Origin: Syntrophopropionicum sp964397525
GTDB taxonomy: Bacteria > Bacillota > Desulfotomaculia > Desulfotomaculales > Pelotomaculaceae
Direction: 5' to 3'
Length of the DNA stretch: 38,297 nt
Assembly (NCBI GenBank): GCA_964397525.1
Contig: CAYNIY010000012.1
Location: 1 to 38,297 of the forward strand
Shown: piece by piece, positions 14,301 through 22,630 of the stretch
How positions within the stretch are numbered: the first letter of the stretch is position 1
Layout: every line of letters starts with the position of its first letter
Program-made: the position numbers and the translations under genes
Notes under the pieces: model-generated
Databases searched by the model: none
Seen by the model: the letters and a program-made list of their open reading frames with translations, nothing else
What the model was told of the DNA's origin: nothing

Positions 14301-15962
14301 TTGGAAATGACTGTTGCGGAAGCCCTTGTCCGGTGCCTGGAGCAGGAAAACGTGGAAATCATATTTGGCTACCCGGGCGGTGCGATTCTGCCTGTATATG
14401 ACGCCCTGAACAAGACCAGTATCAAGCATGTGCTGGTACGGCACGAACAAGGTGCAGCCCACATGGCAGACGGCTATGCCCGGGTTACCGGCAAGGTCGG
14501 CGTTTGCCTGGCCACATCCGGGCCGGGCGCAACCAACCTGGTTACCGGCATAGCCAACGCTTATATGGACTCAGTGCCCATGGTACTGATTACCGGCCAG
14601 GTGGCTACAGGCATGGTGGGGACTGACGCTTTTCAGGAAGTTGACATTACAGGGATTACCCTGCCGATCACCAAACACAACTTCCTGGTAAAGGAACCGG
14701 AGCAGCTGCCAGTAATAGTAAAAAAAGCATTCCTCCTCGCTTCTACCGGCCGCCCCGGACCGGTGCTGATTGACCTGCCGAAAGATGTAGCCCAAGCTAA
14801 AATAAAGTTTAAATATCCAAAGACCGTGGTCCTGCCCGGGTATAAACCAACCATCAAAGGGCATTCCGCCATGGTGCAGCAGGCAGCAAGAATGATGATG
14901 GAGGCTGTAAGGCCGGTTATTTATGCAGGCGGGGGTGTCCGCATCGCCAACGCTGAGGATGAACTGTTACAGCTGGCGGAAACCGTTTGTGCTCCCGTGA
15001 CCCATACCCTGATGGGATTGGGCAGTTTTCCGGGCGACAACCCGCTTTTCCTTGGTATGCTGGGGCTGCACGGTACCAGGTACGCCAACCAGGCGGTTAC
15101 AGAGTGTGACTGCCTGATCGCGGTCGGCGCTCGCTTTGACGACCGGGTAGTTTCCAAAATCAGTGGTTTTGCGCCTGCGGCAAAAATTATCCATATTGAC
15201 ATAGACCCTGCTGAGATCGGCAAAAACGTAAGAATTAAGCTGCCCATCGTCGGTGATGTCAAGCATGTTTTGAGTGCGATTCTGCCCCATCTGACAAAGA
15301 AGGTGAACACCTCCTGGATGGACAGAATATGCCAGCTTAAAGAGGAAATGCCGCTGCGATACAGTCAGGACGGTGCTTTAAAACCTCAATTCGTGCTTGA
15401 AAAACTGAATGAATATAAAGAAAACAGCACCATAGTGGTTACGGATGTGGGCCAGCACCAGATGTGGGCGGCTCAGTACATGCGTTTTAATGAACCGCGC
15501 AGTTTTATCTCTTCCGGCGGTCTCGGGGCGATGGGCTTTTGCCTGCCAGCCGCTATCGGCGCCAAAATGGGAGCGCCGGACAAGACTGTTATTCTGGTGA
15601 CGGGCGACGGCGGCCTTCAGATGACGATGCAGGAACTGGGTACTGCCGCTGAGCAGAAACTGCCGCTAAAAATATTTGTTTTTAATAACTATCGTTTAGG
15701 TATGGTCCGCCAGCTTCAGGAATTTTACTGTGAAAAAAGATACATTGCTGTGGACTTCGGTTTTAATCCGGATTTTGCCGCACTGGGGCGGCTCTACGGG
15801 ATGGAAGGGTATACTGTCGAAAATCCGGAGCAATTATTGGAAATACTGCCGCGGGTGTTAAGCTCTTCGGCGCCGGTAATGGTCAATTGCATTATCGATC
15901 GCGAAGAAGACGTGCTGCCCATGGTTCTGGACGGTTCGAACATCGACGAAGCGATAGGTTGA
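14301..15962 (+). CDS. ilvB: Acetolactate synthase large subunit (paralogue 2)
   Basis: This second full-length catalytic subunit has about 553 residues. It has GYPGGAILPVYDALN, the ThDP Glu in VRHEQGAAHMADG (about E49) and GDGGLQMT ... FNNYRLG. The TTG at 14301 is chosen for its 6-nt spacing from GGAGGAG; the ATG at 14307 is also possible. No ilvN accompanies it, so it may share the IlvN encoded at 12362 or work unregulated. leuA follows after 19 nt, so this copy heads the leu operon. Confidence 0.94.
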   Translation: MEMTVAEALVRCLEQENVEIIFGYPGGAILPVYDALNKTSIKHVLVRHEQGAAHMADGYARVTGKVGVCLATSGPGATNLVTGIANAYMDSVPMVLITGQVATGMVGTDAFQEVDITGITLPITKHNFLVKEPEQLPVIVKKAFLLASTGRPGPVLIDLPKDVAQAKIKFKYPKTVVLPGYKPTIKGHSAMVQQAARMMMEAVRPVIYAGGGVRIANAEDELLQLAETVCAPVTHTLMGLGSFPGDNPLFLGMLGLHGTRYANQAVTECDCLIAVGARFDDRVVSKISGFAPAAKIIHIDIDPAEIGKNVRIKLPIVGDVKHVLSAILPHLTKKVNTSWMDRICQLKEEMPLRYSQDGALKPQFVLEKLNEYKENSTIVVTDVGQHQMWAAQYMRFNEPRSFISSGGLGAMGFCLPAAIGAKMGAPDKTVILVTGDGGLQMTMQELGTAAEQKLPLKIFVFNNYRLGMVRQLQEFYCEKRYIAVDFGFNPDFAALGRLYGMEGYTVENPEQLLEILPRVLSSSAPVMVNCIIDREEDVLPMVLDGSNIDEAIG

Positions 15963-15981
15963 GCATGATAAGGGAGGATTT

Positions 15982-17538
15982 ATGAGCCAGCGTGTATATA
16001 TTTTTGATACCACCCTCAGGGATGGAGAACAGTCACCCGGGGTAAGCCTGACCGTAGGCGAAAAGGTACAAATTGCCAGGCAGCTGGCCAGGTTGGGTGT
16101 TGACATCATTGAGGCCGGTTTCCCGATTTCATCACAGGGGGACTTTGAGTCCGTGAGCGCTATTGCACGCGCGGTCAAAGGGGTCACCGTGGCCGGTCTT
16201 TCCAGGGCTGAGTTCAAGGACATTGACCGGGCCTGGGAAGCGGTGCGCCATGCCGAGCAGGCCCGTATCCACACTTTTATTGCCACATCGGACATTCATT
16301 TAAAATACAAACTGCGCATGACCAGGGAACAGGTGCTGGAAGCTGCTGTCGCCGCGGTTAAACGGGCCAAATCCTACACCAGCGACGTTGAATTTTCCGC
16401 TGAAGATGCTTCGCGATCGGACTTTGCCTACCTGTGCCAGGTCATCGCAGCGGCCATTGAAGCCGGGGCCACGACAATAAACATTCCCGATACTGTTGGT
16501 TACGCCATCCCGGGAGAATGGGGCTGCCTGATCAATGATATCTGTCACCGGGTGCCCGGGATTGAGAAGGTTATTGTCAGTGTGCACTGCCATAACGATC
16601 TGGGCCTGGCAGTGGCCAACTCACTGGCTGCCGTTATGAACGGCGCCCGGCAGGTGGAGGGGGCTATAAACGGCATCGGAGAGCGGGCGGGCAATGCCGC
16701 CGTTGAAGAAGTGATCATGGCACTGCACACCCGGAAAGACCAGCTTGGCTTTTTTACCAACGCCCATACTGAAGAAATATATCGGACCAGCAGGCTGGTA
16801 AGCACCCTTACCGGGATGAGGGTCCAGGCCAATAAGGCGATTGTGGGAGACAACGCGTTTGCCCATGAGGCCGGTATTCACCAGGACGGCATGCTAAAAG
16901 AACGCACCACTTACGAAATCATGAACCCGGCCATGGTCGGCATCAGCAAAAGCAACCTGGTGCTCGGCAAGCACTCCGGGCGGCACGCTTTCCGCCAGCG
17001 GCTTGAAGACCTGGGGTTCTTCCTCTCGAAGGAGGAATTTAGCAGCGCGTTTGCCAGTTTTAAAAAGCTTTCTGACAAGAAGGCTAACATCACCAGCGAG
17101 GATATCGAAGCGATCATAGAGGAGCAGATGAGCCGCCTCCCTCACTCTTACAACCTGGAATATCTGCATATTTCCAGCGGTACAGCCGTCGTGCCTACTG
17201 CAACGGTGGGACTGAAGAGGGACGGGCAGCTTTTTGAAGATGCGGCCTGCGGCAACGGCCCGGTAGATGCTATCTGCAGGGCTGTAGATAAAATTACGGG
17301 TATTAACTGCACCATGATCAGTTGGGGGATTAACGCTGTCACGTCCGGCAAGGACGCCCTCGGGGATGTTAACCTGAAAATTACCACCGATGGGGTAAGA
17401 GTATTCATGGGCCGCGGCATCAGTACGGATGTCCTGGAGGCAAGCGCCAAGGCTTATTTGAATGCTGTAAACAAGCTGATCCATGCCAACGAAACAGCAG
17501 CTGCAGAAGAAGCTAAGCAAAATGAGGTGGATAACTGA
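15982..17538 (+). CDS. leuA: 2-isopropylmalate synthase
   Basis: The enzyme condenses acetyl-CoA with 2-oxoisovalerate, the committed step to leucine. The 518 residues begin with the HMGL-like barrel signature FDTTLRDGEQSPG. The metal site HCHNDLG, the NGIGERAGNA stretch and a C-terminal LeuA regulatory domain (about 390-510) follow. GGGAGGATTT precedes the ATG. The stop overlaps the leuC start (TGATG). It differs from the related citramalate synthase at 20702, which lacks this typical ending. Confidence 0.95.
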   Translation: MSQRVYIFDTTLRDGEQSPGVSLTVGEKVQIARQLARLGVDIIEAGFPISSQGDFESVSAIARAVKGVTVAGLSRAEFKDIDRAWEAVRHAEQARIHTFIATSDIHLKYKLRMTREQVLEAAVAAVKRAKSYTSDVEFSAEDASRSDFAYLCQVIAAAIEAGATTINIPDTVGYAIPGEWGCLINDICHRVPGIEKVIVSVHCHNDLGLAVANSLAAVMNGARQVEGAINGIGERAGNAAVEEVIMALHTRKDQLGFFTNAHTEEIYRTSRLVSTLTGMRVQANKAIVGDNAFAHEAGIHQDGMLKERTTYEIMNPAMVGISKSNLVLGKHSGRHAFRQRLEDLGFFLSKEEFSSAFASFKKLSDKKANITSEDIEAIIEEQMSRLPHSYNLEYLHISSGTAVVPTATVGLKRDGQLFEDAACGNGPVDAICRAVDKITGINCTMISWGINAVTSGKDALGDVNLKITTDGVRVFMGRGISTDVLEASAKAYLNAVNKLIHANETAAAEEAKQNEVDN

Positions 17539-18800
17539 TGCCGATGACAATAACGGAGAAGATCCTGGCTGCCCACGCCGGCAGAGAACAGGTTGTGCCC
17601 GGTGAGTTAATCAACGCCCGGGTTGACCTGGTGCTGGGAAACGATATCACCGCACCGGTCGCCATCAGGGAATTTGATAAAATAGGGGCAGCGGGTGTTT
17701 TTGACCTTGAGCGGGTAGCGCTGGTCCCGGACCACTTCACGCCAAATAAAGATATCAAGTCAGCACAACAGTCGAAAATTATGAGGGACTTTGCCAGGAA
17801 GCATAAAATTGTCAACTATTTTGAGGTTGGCTGTATGGGTATTGAACACTGCCTGTTACCGGAGCAGGGGCTGGTAGGCCCTGGCGATCTGGTGATCGGA
17901 GCAGATTCACACACCTGTACTTACGGCGCCCTGGGCGCCTTTTCTACCGGTATGGGCAGCACCGACATTGCGGCTGCCATGGCCCTGGGGGAAACCTGGC
18001 TGAAGGTGCCCGAGTCGATAAAATTTGAATTTGAAGGTGGATTAAAGCCATGGGTCAGCGGCAAAGACCTGATCCTCTACATTATCGGGGAGATCGGCGT
18101 GGACGGCGCGCTTTACCAGGCCATGGAATTCACCGGCTCCACCATTAAGAACTTATCCATGGACGGGCGTTTTTCCATGTGCAACATGGCGGTTGAAGCC
18201 GGGGCGAAGAACGGCATTGTACCGCCTGACGAAATAACCAGGGCTTATGTGGAAGGGCGCTGCAGGCGGCCCTACAAGTTTTATCAGAGCGATCCGGACG
18301 CTGCATACGCAAAGATCTTGCGGTATGACGCGTCTAAAATAGAACCGCAGGTGGCTTTCCCGCACCTGCCTGAAAACAGCCGGGCTGTGAGCGAGGCCGG
18401 CATTGTAGAGATTGACCAGTCGGTGATCGGTTCATGCACCAACGGCCGCATCGAAGACCTCAGGGCAGCGGCGAAAGTGCTGAAAGGTAAAAAAGTGCAC
18501 AAAAATGTACGCTTGATCATCTTCCCGGGCACGCAGGAGATTTACCTGCAGGCCCTGGGGGAAGGCTTGATCGAAACATTTGTCAGGGCGGGCGCGGCGG
18601 TGAGCACACCTACCTGCGGACCCTGCCTGGGAGGGCACATGGGCATCCTGGCCAGTGGCGAGCGCTGCATCGCCACAACCAACCGCAACTTCGTCGGCCG
18701 GATGGGACATCCCGAGAGCGAGGTCTACCTTTCCAACCCGGCAGTCGCTGCGGCATCAGCCATTCTTGGCCGTATAGCCGGCCCCTGGGAGGTGGAGTAG
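17538..18800 (+). CDS. leuC: 3-isopropylmalate dehydratase large subunit
   Basis: This aconitase-family subunit isomerises 2- to 3-isopropylmalate and, in the citramalate route, citramalate to 3-methylmalate. At 420 residues it is the shorter LeuC2 type. The cluster cysteines are in SCTNGR and CGPCLGG, with GADSHTCTYGALGAF upstream. It is translationally coupled to leuA by the TGATG overlap and followed by leuD after one base. Confidence 0.95.
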   Translation: MPMTITEKILAAHAGREQVVPGELINARVDLVLGNDITAPVAIREFDKIGAAGVFDLERVALVPDHFTPNKDIKSAQQSKIMRDFARKHKIVNYFEVGCMGIEHCLLPEQGLVGPGDLVIGADSHTCTYGALGAFSTGMGSTDIAAAMALGETWLKVPESIKFEFEGGLKPWVSGKDLILYIIGEIGVDGALYQAMEFTGSTIKNLSMDGRFSMCNMAVEAGAKNGIVPPDEITRAYVEGRCRRPYKFYQSDPDAAYAKILRYDASKIEPQVAFPHLPENSRAVSEAGIVEIDQSVIGSCTNGRIEDLRAAAKVLKGKKVHKNVRLIIFPGTQEIYLQALGEGLIETFVRAGAAVSTPTCGPCLGGHMGILASGERCIATTNRNFVGRMGHPESEVYLSNPAVAAASAILGRIAGPWEVE

Positions 18801-18801
18801 T

Positions 18802-19293
18802 ATGGAATTGAAAGGCAGAGCCTGGAAGTTCGGCTCGGATGTAGACACCGATGCCATTATTCCGGCCCGTTATCTCACCACATCGGATCCGGATGAATTG
18901 GCTGCACACTGCATGGAGGATGCCGAACCGTCTTTCCCGCCAGGATTTAAAACTGGTGACATTTTTGTGGCCGGAAAGAATTTCGGTTGCGGCAGCTCGA
19001 GAGAACATGCTCCGATAGCCATTAAGGCGGCGGGAGTTTCCTGCGTTATCGCCAGGACTTTCGCCCGGATATTTTACCGCAACGCCTTTAATATCGGCCT
19101 GCCCATATTCGAGTCACCAGAAGCGGCTGAAGATGTCCGCGACGGTGACGAGCTGGCAGTTGACGCCGGCACGGGAACAATAACAAATCTTACAACCGGC
19201 AGGCTTTATAAGTCCGCCCCGGTGCCTCCTTTCATGCAGGAAATAATTGCGGCCGGCGGCCTGATCAACTATGTCTCGGCCAAACTGAAGTGA
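18802..19293 (+). CDS. leuD: 3-isopropylmalate dehydratase small subunit
   Basis: This 163-residue partner of LeuC has the swivel-domain signature DVDTDAIIPARYL and the substrate loop FGCGSSREHAP. The ATG at 18802 follows GGGAGGTGG within the end of leuC. A 330-nt repeat-rich gap separates it from leuB. Confidence 0.95.
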   Translation: MELKGRAWKFGSDVDTDAIIPARYLTTSDPDELAAHCMEDAEPSFPPGFKTGDIFVAGKNFGCGSSREHAPIAIKAAGVSCVIARTFARIFYRNAFNIGLPIFESPEAAEDVRDGDELAVDAGTGTITNLTTGRLYKSAPVPPFMQEIIAAGGLINYVSAKLK

Positions 19294-19311
19294 GACGTGA
19301 GACGCGGGGAA

Positions 19312-19361
19312 TTGTAGGTGCGGATTCATCCGCACATGGTCGGCTGAAGCCAACCCTACAA
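19312..19361. repeat. Three-way-junction repeat, copy B
   Basis: The outer stem TTGTAGG/CCTACAA encloses GTGCGGA-TTCA-TCCGCAC and GGC-TGAA-GCC hairpins. The first hairpin differs from copy A by compensated changes (C-G to A-T). Confidence 0.8.
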
Positions 19362-19383
19362 AAATCCGGACCATATATTTAAG

Positions 19384-19545
19384 ATGTGAAACTTGAGAAG
19401 TAAGATGTGAGACGTGGGATCTGTAGGTGCGACTTTAGTCGCACAACATGGTCGGCTGAAGCCAACCCTACAAAAACAGGAGGCTCTGCGACCGCAGTGG
19501 AATGCAGGATAAACCGACGTCCGACGGCTGACGACTGACGACTGA
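19384..19545. repeat. GACGTGGGA element, copy 2, with a nested repeat
   Basis: GATGTGAGACGTGGGA-type units lie on the left (19384-19420). The three-way-junction repeat copy C is nested next. The core GGAATGCAGGAT lies at 19499-19510 and CGACGTCCGAC / TGACGACTGACG units are on the right. Confidence 0.55.
19422..19473. repeat. Three-way-junction repeat, copy C
   Basis: The outer stem TGTAGG/CCTACA encloses GTGCGAC-TTTA-GTCGCAC and GGC-TGAA-GCC hairpins. Its second half is nearly identical to copy B (CATGGTCGGCTGAAGCC). The first hairpin again carries a compensated base-pair change. Confidence 0.8.
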
Positions 19546-19564
19546 ATTGGTCGGCTTCGCCCCA

Positions 19565-19595
19565 AGGAAGCAGGAGAACCGTCCCCCTGCTTCCT
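19565..19595. repeat. REP-like palindromic repeat, copy 2
   Basis: AGGAAGCAG (19565-19573) pairs perfectly with CTGCTTCCT (19587-19595) around the loop GAGAACCGTCCCC, identical to the core at 2891-2903. It sits just upstream of leuB. Confidence 0.7.
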
Positions 19596-19624
19596 ATATT
19601 CTCTATATTTAGGAAGGAACAAAT

Positions 19625-20692
19625 ATGTATAAAATTGCTGTTTTACCTGGTGATGGGATCGGCTCTGAAGTTACTGTACAGGCCGTCAGGGTGCTGGAAG
19701 CGGTCGGGCGCCGCTTTAAACGCGAATTTGCCTTTACCGAAGCCCTTGTTGGCGGGGCCGCCTATGACGCCACCGGCACTCCGCTGCCCCGGGAAACAAT
19801 GGATCTATGCCTGAACAGTGACGCCATTCTTTTTGGTGCCGCCGGCGGCCCGAAATGGGACAGCCTGCCTCCGCAGCTGCGTCCCGAGGCAGGAGGGATC
19901 CTCTCCCTGCGCAAGGAATTGGGGCTTTTTGCCAACCTCCGCCCGGTCAGAGTATTTTCCTCCCTGGAAAACGCCTCAACGCTGAAGCCGGAGGTGGTGG
20001 CCGGGGTTGATCTTTTAATCGTCCGGGAGCTTACCGGCGGCTTGTATTTTGGAAAGAAATACAGGGAAAACCTGCCTGACGGCAGTGTCAGGGCAGTTGA
20101 TACTTTAGAGTACGCAACTATTGAAATAGAGCGGATTGCCCGGGTGGCCTTTGACCTGGCCAGGAAGCGGCGGAAGAAGGTTACCTCTGTGGACAAGGCC
20201 AATGTCCTGGAAAGTTCGCGGCTCTGGCGCGAGGTGGTCACAGCCCTGGGGCTTGAATACCAGGATGTGCTTCTGGATCATATGTATGTGGACAACTGTG
20301 CTATGCAGCTGATTAAAAATCCGAGACAGTTCGATGTCCTGCTAACTGAAAACATGTTTGGAGACATCCTCAGCGATCAGGCCTCTGTTCTCTCCGGTTC
20401 CCTGGGCATGCTGGCCTCAGCCAGCATCGGGGGCAGGACAGGCCTGTACGAGCCGGCCCACGGCTCAGCGCCGGATATAACCGGGCAGCAGCTGGCCAAT
20501 CCCATCGCGTCCATTCTTTCCGGGGCCATGCTACTGCGCTATTCACTGGACCTTGGTGAGGAAGCTGACTGCATTGAGAGAGCCGTCACGGAGGTGTTGG
20601 ATCTGGGCTTCCGCACAGCCGACCTGATGGAGCAGGGCAAGACCAGGGTAAACACTTCTGAGATGGCAGATTTGATCATAGGGCGGATATAG
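19625..20692 (+). CDS. leuB: 3-isopropylmalate dehydrogenase
   Basis: The enzyme oxidatively decarboxylates 3-isopropylmalate (or 3-methylmalate) with NAD+. The 355 residues start YKIAVLPGDGIGSEV. They contain RELTGGLYFG with the catalytic Tyr in DTLEYATIEIERIAR, KANVLESSRLWR, NMFGDILSDQAS and the cofactor motif GLYEPAHGSAPDI. AGGAAGGAAC precedes the ATG. cimA begins directly after the stop. Confidence 0.96.
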   Translation: MYKIAVLPGDGIGSEVTVQAVRVLEAVGRRFKREFAFTEALVGGAAYDATGTPLPRETMDLCLNSDAILFGAAGGPKWDSLPPQLRPEAGGILSLRKELGLFANLRPVRVFSSLENASTLKPEVVAGVDLLIVRELTGGLYFGKKYRENLPDGSVRAVDTLEYATIEIERIARVAFDLARKRRKKVTSVDKANVLESSRLWREVVTALGLEYQDVLLDHMYVDNCAMQLIKNPRQFDVLLTENMFGDILSDQASVLSGSLGMLASASIGGRTGLYEPAHGSAPDITGQQLANPIASILSGAMLLRYSLDLGEEADCIERAVTEVLDLGFRTADLMEQGKTRVNTSEMADLIIGRI

Positions 20693-20701
20693 GTGAAAAA
20701 A

Positions 20702-22303
20702 ATGCGATCGGTGCAAATTTACGATACGACTTTACGCGACGGCTCACAGGCTGAAGGCATCTCTTTTTCCTGTGAAGACAAAGTAAAAATAGCCCTGAGC
20801 CTTGATAAAATGGGGTTTCATTATATTGAGGGCGGCTGGCCGGGTTCCAATCCCAAGGATCTTGATTTTTTCAATTCAATCCGGGATCATAATTTAAAGA
20901 ACTCAAAGCTGGCGGCTTTTGGCTCGACCAGGAAAGCCGGGATTGTGGCTGAAAACGATCCCAATGTCCAGTCCATTCTGGCAGCGGGAGTGCAGGTGGC
21001 GACTATTTTCGGCAAGTCCTGGGATTTCCATGTCACAACAGCCCTGGAAATTTCGCTTGAAGAAAACCTGGCCATGATCAGGGAGACCCTGGCTTACCTG
21101 AAAAGCTGCGGCCTCGAGGTGATCTATGATGCGGAACATTTCTTTGACGCCTGCAAGGCCAATCCCGATTACGCGCTGAGTACGATTATGGCGGCAAAAG
21201 AAGGCGGGGCTTCAACCGTTGTTTTATGTGATACTAATGGCGGCACTCTGCCTTTGGAAATAAAAGAGGTTGTAGAACTTGTGGTGGGCAGGCTTGGTAT
21301 TCCGGTCGGCATCCACGCCCATAATGATACGGATGTGGCCGTGGCCAACTCCCTCATGGCCGTTCAGGCTGGAGCGGTTCAGGTGCAGGGTACAGTGAAC
21401 GGGTATGGTGAGAGGTGCGGCAATGCCAACCTCTGTTCCATCATTCCGAACCTGACCCTGAAGTGTGGTATTGAAACTATTTCCCGGAGCAGCCTGGCGC
21501 GCATTACCGAAATGTCCCGTTATGTCAGCGAGGTAGCCAACGTTAACCCGGATACCCACCAGCCTTACGTGGGCTATAGTGCTTTTGCACATAAGGGCGG
21601 TGTACATGTGAGTGCGCTGTTAAAAGATTCAAGGTCATATGAACATATTGCGCCTGAATTGGTCGGCAACCGGCAGCGGGTGCTGGTTTCCGAACTGTCA
21701 GGCGTATCCAATTTGCTCTACAAGTATAAGGAGCTGAACCTCGATCTGGATCAGCAGAACCAGGAAGGAAAGCGCATCCTGGAGGAAATCAAGAACATGG
21801 AAAACAGGGGCTTTCAGTTCGAGGGGGCGGAAGGTTCCTTTGAACTGCTGGCGAGAAAGGCTTATGACGGCTATGTCGAGCCGTTTACTCTGGAGGCCCT
21901 GCGCCTGATGGTCGAGGTGAAGCAGGACAGCCCCGCTTATTCCGAAGCAATCATTAAAATGAGGGTTGGTGAAAAGGTCGTGCATACCGCCGCTGAAGGC
22001 AACGGCCCGGTAAACGCTCTGGATAATGCCCTTAGGAAGGCGCTGGAGAATTTTTACCCGAGCATCAGCTCAATGCGCCTCACTGACTACAAGGTCAGGG
22101 TTATTGATGAAAAAGACGGAACCGGGGCCGTTGTGCGGGTGCACATTGAGACCAGTGACGGGCACAGCTCTTGGGGTACGGTAGGTGTCTCAGAGAATAT
22201 TATCGAGGCGAGCTGGCAGGCGCTTGCGGACAGCCTTGCTTACGGCCTGCTGAAAAGCAGCAAACTTTTCCCGGAAAACAGAGAAGGGACCGCCTCTGAA
22301 TAA
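20702..22303 (+). CDS. cimA: (R)-citramalate synthase
   Basis: The enzyme makes citramalate from pyruvate and acetyl-CoA, the threonine-independent entry to isoleucine; LeuCD and LeuB then give 2-oxobutyrate. About 533 residues begin MRSVQIYDTTLRDGSQAEGISFS. HAHNDTDVAVANS and NGYGERCGNANLC follow, with a C-terminal LeuA-dimer-like domain. The length and the GSQAEG variant fit the CimA family rather than LeuA. The ATG at 20702 is served by AGGTG; the GTG at 20693, directly after the leuB stop, is an alternative. Its place next to leuB supports the role. Confidence 0.92.
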   Translation: MRSVQIYDTTLRDGSQAEGISFSCEDKVKIALSLDKMGFHYIEGGWPGSNPKDLDFFNSIRDHNLKNSKLAAFGSTRKAGIVAENDPNVQSILAAGVQVATIFGKSWDFHVTTALEISLEENLAMIRETLAYLKSCGLEVIYDAEHFFDACKANPDYALSTIMAAKEGGASTVVLCDTNGGTLPLEIKEVVELVVGRLGIPVGIHAHNDTDVAVANSLMAVQAGAVQVQGTVNGYGERCGNANLCSIIPNLTLKCGIETISRSSLARITEMSRYVSEVANVNPDTHQPYVGYSAFAHKGGVHVSALLKDSRSYEHIAPELVGNRQRVLVSELSGVSNLLYKYKELNLDLDQQNQEGKRILEEIKNMENRGFQFEGAEGSFELLARKAYDGYVEPFTLEALRLMVEVKQDSPAYSEAIIKMRVGEKVVHTAAEGNGPVNALDNALRKALENFYPSISSMRLTDYKVRVIDEKDGTGAVVRVHIETSDGHSSWGTVGVSENIIEASWQALADSLAYGLLKSSKLFPENREGTASE

Positions 22304-22326
22304 ACCACCCGGGGTGAATTACTTTG

Positions 22327-22488
22327 ATGATCGGCACATGGGCCGATGCCTCCTGGGCCATACGCTTTTATGAAAAACATGGTTTTCAGCGCGTCTCCAG
22401 GGAGGAGAAAGACCGGCTGCTCAGGGCATACTGGTCTATACCCGAGCGCCAGGTTGAAACATCCGTAGTGTTGAAGGAACGAAAGTGA
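22327..22488 (+). pseudogene. GNAT acetyltransferase C-terminal remnant
   Basis: These 53 codons encode a GNAT motif-B-like stretch (SWAIRFYEKHGFQRV), an LLRAYWSIPERQVETSVVL ending, and a stop. A TGA at 22315-22317 blocks the frame upstream and no acetyl-CoA motif A is present. It therefore looks like the 3' end of a lost gene, lying 23 nt after cimA. It may still be transcribed with cimA. Confidence 0.6.
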
Positions 22489-22548
22489 TCCGGCTGCCGT
22501 TTGAATAACAAGTGAAAAAATATCAAAGCAGCCTGCAGGAAACGACTT

Positions 22549-22582
22549 CCCGCTTCCCGAAATATGGTACGGCGGGTTTTTC
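22549..22582 (+). terminator. Possible terminator before cdaA
   Basis: CCCGC (22549-22553) pairs with GCGGG (22572-22576) across an 18-nt loop and is followed by TTTTTC. The stem is short and the loop long, so this is tentative. Confidence 0.35.
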
Positions 22583-22630
22583 ATTATATACAGATACTTT
22601 GTCCCCGGCGGGACTAAGGGGGTTTGTCCT

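Larger units (their letters stand above)
19294..19611. other. Intergenic region leuD to leuB, filled with repeats
   Basis: About 318 nt without a gene. It contains GACGTGAGA units (from 19290), the three-way-junction repeat twice (19312-19361 and 19422-19473), a GACGTGGGA element with its core at 19499-19510, and a REP-like hairpin at 19565-19595. I see no promoter. The Shine-Dalgarno of leuB follows at 19611. Confidence 0.7.

Noticed and set aside
19294..19624. CRISPR-like array in the repeat-rich leuD-leuB region
   Set aside because: The repeats are hairpin elements of different kinds with no regular spacing or unique spacers, and no cas genes are near.
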